Source: Cornus controversa
Lineage: Eukaryota > Streptophyta > Magnoliopsida > Cornales > Cornaceae
Reading direction: 5' to 3'
NCBI GenBank assembly: GCA_026545225.1
Contig: CM048850.1
Span: 1,922,001 to 1,986,000, forward strand
DNA: 64,000 nt
The position numbers and the translations under genes are program-made. The stretch's first letter is position 1, and each line of letters opens with the position of its first letter. The notes beneath the pieces are model-generated. The model had not been told where the DNA came from, did no database searches, and saw only the letters and a program-made list of their open reading frames with translations. Positions 59,187 through 64,000 of the stretch are shown here, one piece after another.

Positions 59187-60617
59187 TGATAAGTGTTCAA
59201 TTCTATGCATTTGAACCCTCTTTATTGCATACGTTGGTTCCATTTTTGCGTTTACCGAGATATGTTCACGGTATTTTTGTGTTTTTGATGTTTTGCAGGT
59301 ATTGGAGTAAACGGAGCAAAGTTGGAAGCTTTCTGTAATCAAGAGAAGAAATCAGGAAATGCAGCCAAGGCATCTCGATCAATTGAGATGTTGATTTCGA
59401 TTAATCCAAATCTCGATTGATCGAGATCTCATTTCGATTGATCGAAATCTCGATCAATCGAAATTCAATTTCGATCAATCGAAATTCTGCAGAGCCCACT
59501 TGGCCACTTGCTCACCTGCTCTCCCACTTGCAACAAAATCCCCCTTTTTGCACGACTTAGGGGAATTGTCTGACTTGAACAAGACTTTTGGGGGCCTTCT
59601 TGATACAAGAGATATATATAATGATATATATATATATATGGTGGGCCCAAGGTTGAAAAAGAAGCCAAAAAAGCACACAAAAAGGGCCATATCTCTCATA
59701 TCTCATATATCTCTCAAGACACACTAGAATATCAGAGGAGAGACCTTCGGGAGAGGAAGGGAGAGAGCTGAACCAGACCAAGAAGCTTCATTCTCTTCAT
59801 CAATGGAAGGGTGCAAGGCAACCATGAGCAACTAACTCTTCTACTAGGGTGTTGGTTTCAACCCCTAGCCATGTAAACTTGTTCATCTTTGTAGCTCTTG
59901 GGATTTATACTTAAATGTTGATTATTTAGCCTAGTGATTATGTACACAAATACATCTCTTTTATATATTCATTTGATATGGAATTTATTCTTGTCTTAGA
60001 GTAGATTTTGTCACTTGAATGAACAACAATTGCATATTCCACAAGAAGTGCAAATGATGGCTAGATAATGGTATTTAATTGAATGTGTGATGTTAATTTG
60101 TATAGACCATGCCAAGACAAGGTAGTTTGGATGCATGTAGTGTTCACTTAGAGAGTAGAGTAATTAGGTAGTTAGTTAGGTTGAAGAGCTATGCTTGTTG
60201 AAGATGGACTATGATAGGTTAGCACACACATTGATCTTTTGATATGTCATTGAGGCCACAAGCCTAATGACATTGTTAGGCATTTAATTAATAAATCCCA
60301 TGCTTGCTACACTTATGAACATGTGAATGGCTAGTGGTGGAAACCAACCCTAGTTCTCTCTCCCAACTTTAAACTCTTTAATTTTCTTGTCATTTCATTC
60401 ATGCAATAGTTTTTTTAACACAAAACCAAAAATCCGTTTTTAGAATTGAAGTAGAATTAATCTTCCCGTAAGACAATTGCGACTAGTCCTCGTGGGATCG
60501 ATACCCTCCATATAGAACCTTATCTACAAAGATTCGTGCTCTTGCGAGTGGTTAAATTATATTTTGATAAAAAGGGCAAAATTAAGCTTACAATATAATT
60601 TAGTTCCGACCACATCA
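59187..60617 (+). mobile_element. 3' LTR of element A
   Basis: 1431 bp, the same length as the 5' LTR and with about 8 substitutions by eye. Palindrome array at 59372-59487. Followed by the TACGC duplication. Confidence 0.96.
59372..59487. repeat. Near-palindrome array in the A 3' LTR
   Basis: Counterpart of 47764-47879. Three of the roughly eight LTR differences fall in this 116-bp array, more than its share. Confidence 0.85.
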
Positions 60618-61103
60618 TACGCTTTGATGGAGTATACCTAGAGAAGATAGACCATACTGCACCATAGATTAGAGTAGTTAGGCAGATGGCCTATGCCAAT
60701 TGAAGATAGTCCACGACTTAGCCTTAATCATATGTTATCTTCTTGATGGATGAAGGTGAGCTTGTAGCCACTGACACTACTTATGCATGATGTAATTCCC
60801 CATAGTTAGTTCAATTGACCATTGATTGTGGAGTTAGTGGTGAAGTCAATTACCCTAGATTTATCTCATATTATCTTCACTCTCTATTTCCTTTGATTTA
60901 TTTTATTTTTCTTTTTAGTTAATTTAAATATAAAAATCAAAATTATTTTCTCTTAAATTTAATTAGAATTGATTCCGTACTCCAACTCATTAGACCATAA
61001 TCCCTAAGGTTTGACACCCCTTTCGATAGCCCTATTCTGCAAGGAATTCATTCTATTGTGAAATGTGGTAATTATAATTTGAGATGCACTCACACACGAA
61101 TCA

Positions 61104-61784
61104 GTTGTCTTGGTTTGTAGCCTAGCTGATTTGAGTCATTAGGTTCTTGGGGGTGTCTTGACACCTAGTGCCATAAAGCCATCTGGTTTGGGAGTCACTG
61201 ATTGAAAACTTGCTACATGGATCTTCTAGAGAGCTTAATGGACCAAGACATTGCACAACTAATAAATCAATAAAAAAAAAGAAAGAAAGTCATGTATTCG
61301 TGTTTTTGAAGTATAAGTTCAATAAGAGGAGCTAGTGAGTTAAAGGGGGTATGTTACTTAGTATATTCAGAGCTGGGTTATGCCACATAAAAGGACTGTT
61401 AGTTCACTTTTCCCGAGGAGCCAGAATTAGTTGCTTTGAGATGTGTTGAAGTAAATTATGTATGGGGACCATTAGTTTCAATTATGGAATTTAAATATTT
61501 AAAATTATTCTTGAACGCAAGTTTGTAATTGTATATTCTAATCTTATTCTTCATTAATGTTTAAACAAGAATTTTGAATGTTTGTGGGCAACATTTCTTG
61601 AAACCCTCGCGAGACTATAACTCGTCCACTAGGGGTAACCCTACGGGTTCAAAGGCTTGTTGAATATGCTAAATGCAATCGTTTCTCCCACGAAAGATGA
61701 GTTGGGTAGTTTAGTTAATTTCCTTTATTTTAGTTTTATTTTATTTTATTGCTAAAGGACTACCAATATGTTAGTTTGGGAGTG
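61104..61784 (+). other. Non-coding 3' tail of element G, second part
   Basis: Resumes with GTTGT and continues the tail broken off at 25570. Holds a conserved block (61133-61234) shared with A, an A-rich run (61271-61290), T/A-rich sequence, and the polypurine tract TTTGGGAGTG (61775-61784). No gene. Confidence 0.8.
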
Positions 61785-62535
61785 TGATAGGCATTGAATG
61801 TTACGTATTCTAACCTCTTAATTTGCATATTTTATTCTCTTAATAGTAGATTATTTGTAATTTTACTCTATTTTAGTGTTTTCTGTATTTTTAGGTCTTT
61901 AATGATAATTTCAAACAAATCATAATTTTTGGGCTTTTAAAGATGATATTCAAGAGGGTTATAACAAGTCTACATCAATTGGACCAAGTCAAGACAATAT
62001 TTCAACTCAAAACAACCCCAGGAAGTGGCCTAAGAGAATTATAATTGCTTAAGGGTATTACGGGCTGAAATCCAATTCTGCGTAGAAGACATTTTTAATC
62101 TCATTTTGGTACATTACTCGTAACTCTTACTTTAGATGTCAAAATGGCCCAATTTACAAAATAGGTTGAACAAAATTCGATTATGGATCTTTTGTATTTC
62201 ACAAAAATTTCATGAATCGGACTTCTGGGACATCAAACGTTGGGCTGAAGTTCAATAGGAAAATTCACCTGATTAGGGCCTGCAGGAAAACCCTAATTGT
62301 CTCCTAATTAGGTGAGGACACCTCATATTCTCTTTACAATTAAAAGTGATGAATTGGGACTATTTTGGGAACCCTTGGCAGCAGCTTTGGAGAGATTTTG
62401 GAGTGAAGAATCATTGGACAACAAGGCGTAGCACTACTTCACAGAGATGATGCATTATTCCTCAACCATTGAAAAATTCTCTTCTACCATGAGCGGCAAG
62501 TTCATCCACTAGGTTTCAATGTAGCCCTAGCTAAC
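61785..62535 (+). mobile_element. 3' LTR of element G, interrupted by J
   Basis: TGATAGGCATTGAATG directly after the polypurine tract, colinear with the 5' fragment 5310-5966. J begins after 751 bp; the rest of the LTR lies beyond the window. Confidence 0.82.
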
Positions 62536-64000
62536 TGATAAGCAATGAATATTGCATATTCAATACCCCTAAAATTATATGAATTAGTGTCTTAGTAATA
62601 TTTCTTTCATGTTTTTATTAATAATTTTAATCTTTTTATGATTTCAGGGGATTAAGGGTAATTCTGATTAATAATGGTGAAATCGGGCTCCAAATGGTGC
62701 TCCTTTAGTTATCATTGAAGCTTGACCCATGAGAGATATGTTTATATTGAAGATCCAAACTAAATGAACTAAAGAAATGGGGTGGAAATAAATTTAAATG
62801 AAGAAAATGAGGACGGGCCCATTCGCATTGAAGATTCGGCCAATTCAGGCTTAAAAAGTTTTGGACCCGTTTTGGTATTCAGACCATAACTCCAAACACG
62901 ATTGTCAAAACGACCCAAACTCCGTTTATGTTAAAGGAAATTCAATTCTGTACAACTTCATATTTTATGAAAATTTCCTAAAACGGACGTTTTCAGCAAC
63001 TTTCTGCCCTATTTGCGCAGCTGCCGCTTTTTGGACGCAAATGCCACTTTCTGAGGCACAAATGTCATTTTCTTATGCGCACTTGCCACTTTGGGGAGGC
63101 TAGGTGTCCCGTTGGTTTTGTTTCGCAAAATAAAAACGACGAAAAGGGAGAAATTAGGGTAAGTTGAGATAGAAGAAACACAAAGAGAAATACAAAGGCG
63201 ATTCGTAACAATACGGACAAGAGGATGACGATTTCATCATCGTTCAAGCTTGGACATCTGATCATGAGCGACTAAACACTATTTCAGGGAAGTGACGTAA
63301 CCTTAACCTGTCTTTCAATGTTTTAAGTTGTATACTAATTTGGGAATGATTTAATTTGTGCATTGATTGTATAACCGAGACATAAACAATAGATGTACTA
63401 TTGCTTTCAATTTGAATGTATTGATTCATTGCACAATTATTCTTGTTCTTGTAGAATGAATTCAAATTTGCAATGATTAGGGTTTGATTCTTTTCAAGTT
63501 CTGTGATTTTGTTAAAACAGGTTATACAATAGTTTTCACATATCGTTCAATTTAAATTTTTGATAATTCGTACTAAGCAAAGATGGGTTATCACATCATT
63601 AGTTAGTCAGATGTATAGGCCATGCTAAGCGAAAACGAGTTATGCTTAATTGAATGTTGAACGAATTCTCTTGATATAATTGAATTGGGCTTTTAGCCAT
63701 TCTTTTCTGAATGCATAGATTAAACGTCCAAAATTAGTACAATTGTCATTGTCAGAAGGTTAGTGGTGAAGTCAATTCAGAGGACTTTCTCTTCCTGATT
63801 AAATTTTATAACATAAATTTATAAAAAGCTTTAATTTTCTCAATTAAATTCAAGATCAAACATCAATAATTATTTTCCAATTATTTTAGAATTAATTCAA
63901 AAATTGAGTAACATATCAATTCAACCTTGCAAGTCCTTGAGGTTTGACACCCTCTATATAGCCCTGTCCTACGAGGACTCGTTCTATTGCAAGTGGTTAA
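62536..64000 (+). mobile_element. LTR J, Athila-like, incomplete at the window end
   Basis: Starts TGATAAGCAATGAATATTGC within the G LTR and runs on to the last base. Its last 70 bases (CCTTGAGGTTTGACACCCTC ... TTGCAAGTGGTTAA) match the conserved end block of the A, B and C LTRs, so the LTR end should lie just past the window. A GCGCA/TGCCACTTT repeat cluster is at 63014-63098. No gene. Confidence 0.75.

Larger units (their letters stand above)
47579..60617 (+). mobile_element. Element A, Athila-like LTR retrotransposon, 13,039 bp, nearly whole
   Basis: Two 1431-bp LTRs, a perfect TACGC target duplication (47574-47578 and 60618-60622), primer site, long gag-pol frame, palindrome array, second gene with its own upstream region, tail and polypurine tract are all present in order. 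By eye the LTRs differ at about 8 sites (0.6%). At 1.3e-8 substitutions per site per year, a rate often used for plant LTRs, that is about 0.2 million years. It has perhaps one or two breaks. It is the most recent insertion in the nest. Confidence 0.95.
46570..61103 (+). mobile_element. Second B LTR, interrupted by element A
   Basis: 46570-47578 plus 60623-61103 give 1490 bp, matching the first B LTR in order and length. GTTGT stands on both sides (46565-46569 and 61104-61108), so in this copy it behaves as a solo LTR in the G tail. A is inserted with a TACGC duplication. Confidence 0.88.
5310..62535 (+). mobile_element. Element G, Athila-like LTR retrotransposon, broken; outermost element of the nest
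   Basis: The 5' LTR fragment (5310-5966) and 3' LTR (61785-62535) share the opening ATAGGCATTGAATGTTA and remain colinear. Internal parts are gag-related sequence (5971-8773, 23775 onward), a pol remnant to about 24290, and a non-coding tail (24291-25570 and 61104-61784) ending in a polypurine tract. It is heavily broken, with many breaks, and is interrupted by the A-family solo LTR, E, the B/C/A complex and J. The two tail halves join at a GTTGT duplication, which shows that the 35.5-kb complex is an insertion. Confidence 0.8.

Noticed and set aside
25571-61103. A simple B element with LTRs at 25571 and 46570
   Set aside because: The second LTR is preceded by the outside flank of B including the GTTGT target site, not by B interior and a polypurine tract, so a duplication explains it better.
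1-64000. Host protein genes, tRNA or rRNA genes
   Set aside because: Every sizeable frame traces to a retrotransposon or to repeats, and I recognised no tRNA or rRNA sequence; only short primer-site matches to tRNA ends are present.

Overview
This window is nuclear DNA of a flowering plant, made almost entirely of LTR retrotransposons inserted into one another. The signs are Athila-type gag-pol frames, primer-binding sites of the TGGCGCCGTTG type, long chromovirus-like LTRs, tRNA-Met-like primer sites (TGGTATCAGAGC) and 5-bp target-site duplications. I see no host gene, tRNA or rRNA. The species cannot be named from this evidence. I use working names A-L for the elements.

Layout. Positions 1-1470 hold a long-LTR fragment (L). 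1471-5309 is a minus-strand LTR (K) interrupted by solo LTR D1 (1843-4673). Element G, Athila-like, then runs from its 5' LTR at 5310 to its 3' LTR at 61785-62535, and everything between lies inside it. Its gag is interrupted by a minus-strand solo LTR of family A (6305-7708) and by minus-strand element E (8774-23774). E holds solo LTR D2 (10255-13335) and copia-like LTR I (15347-22988); I holds LTR H (17098-22803), which holds solo LTR D3 (18600-21564). G resumes at 23775-25570, is interrupted again by the B/C/A complex (25571-61103), and resumes at 61104. LTR J (62536 to the window end) interrupts G's 3' LTR.

The B/C/A complex. B (Athila-like) has its 5' LTR at 25571-27057 and a broken gag-pol up to 31613, interrupted by a solo A LTR (29783-31213). 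C (Athila-like) begins at 31614 and is cut off at about 46175; its second gene is interrupted by minus-strand LTR F (40726-44893). From 46176 the flank of G and a B LTR appear a second time, which points to an old tandem duplication. That second B LTR is interrupted by A (47579-60617), the youngest and best preserved element: LTRs of 1431 bp each, about 8 differences by eye, perfect TACGC target duplication, a 1789-codon gag-pol and a second 381-residue gene.

How the parts work together. In A and C the second gene downstream of pol looks like its own transcription unit, with a palindrome array, TATA-like box, leader, GTAAGT donor, intron of about 400 bp, CAG acceptor, and ATG 13-14 bases later. 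The same palindrome arrays lie in the LTRs of both elements. Near-palindromes of the same design, some with the same core, also occur in the chromovirus-like and copia-like LTRs here, which belong to unrelated lineages. A second system is a row of hairpins in the long D-type LTRs: the loop core CTCGGAG is conserved while the stems differ yet remain complementary. These two repeat systems and the second-gene promoter are the best candidates for something undescribed.
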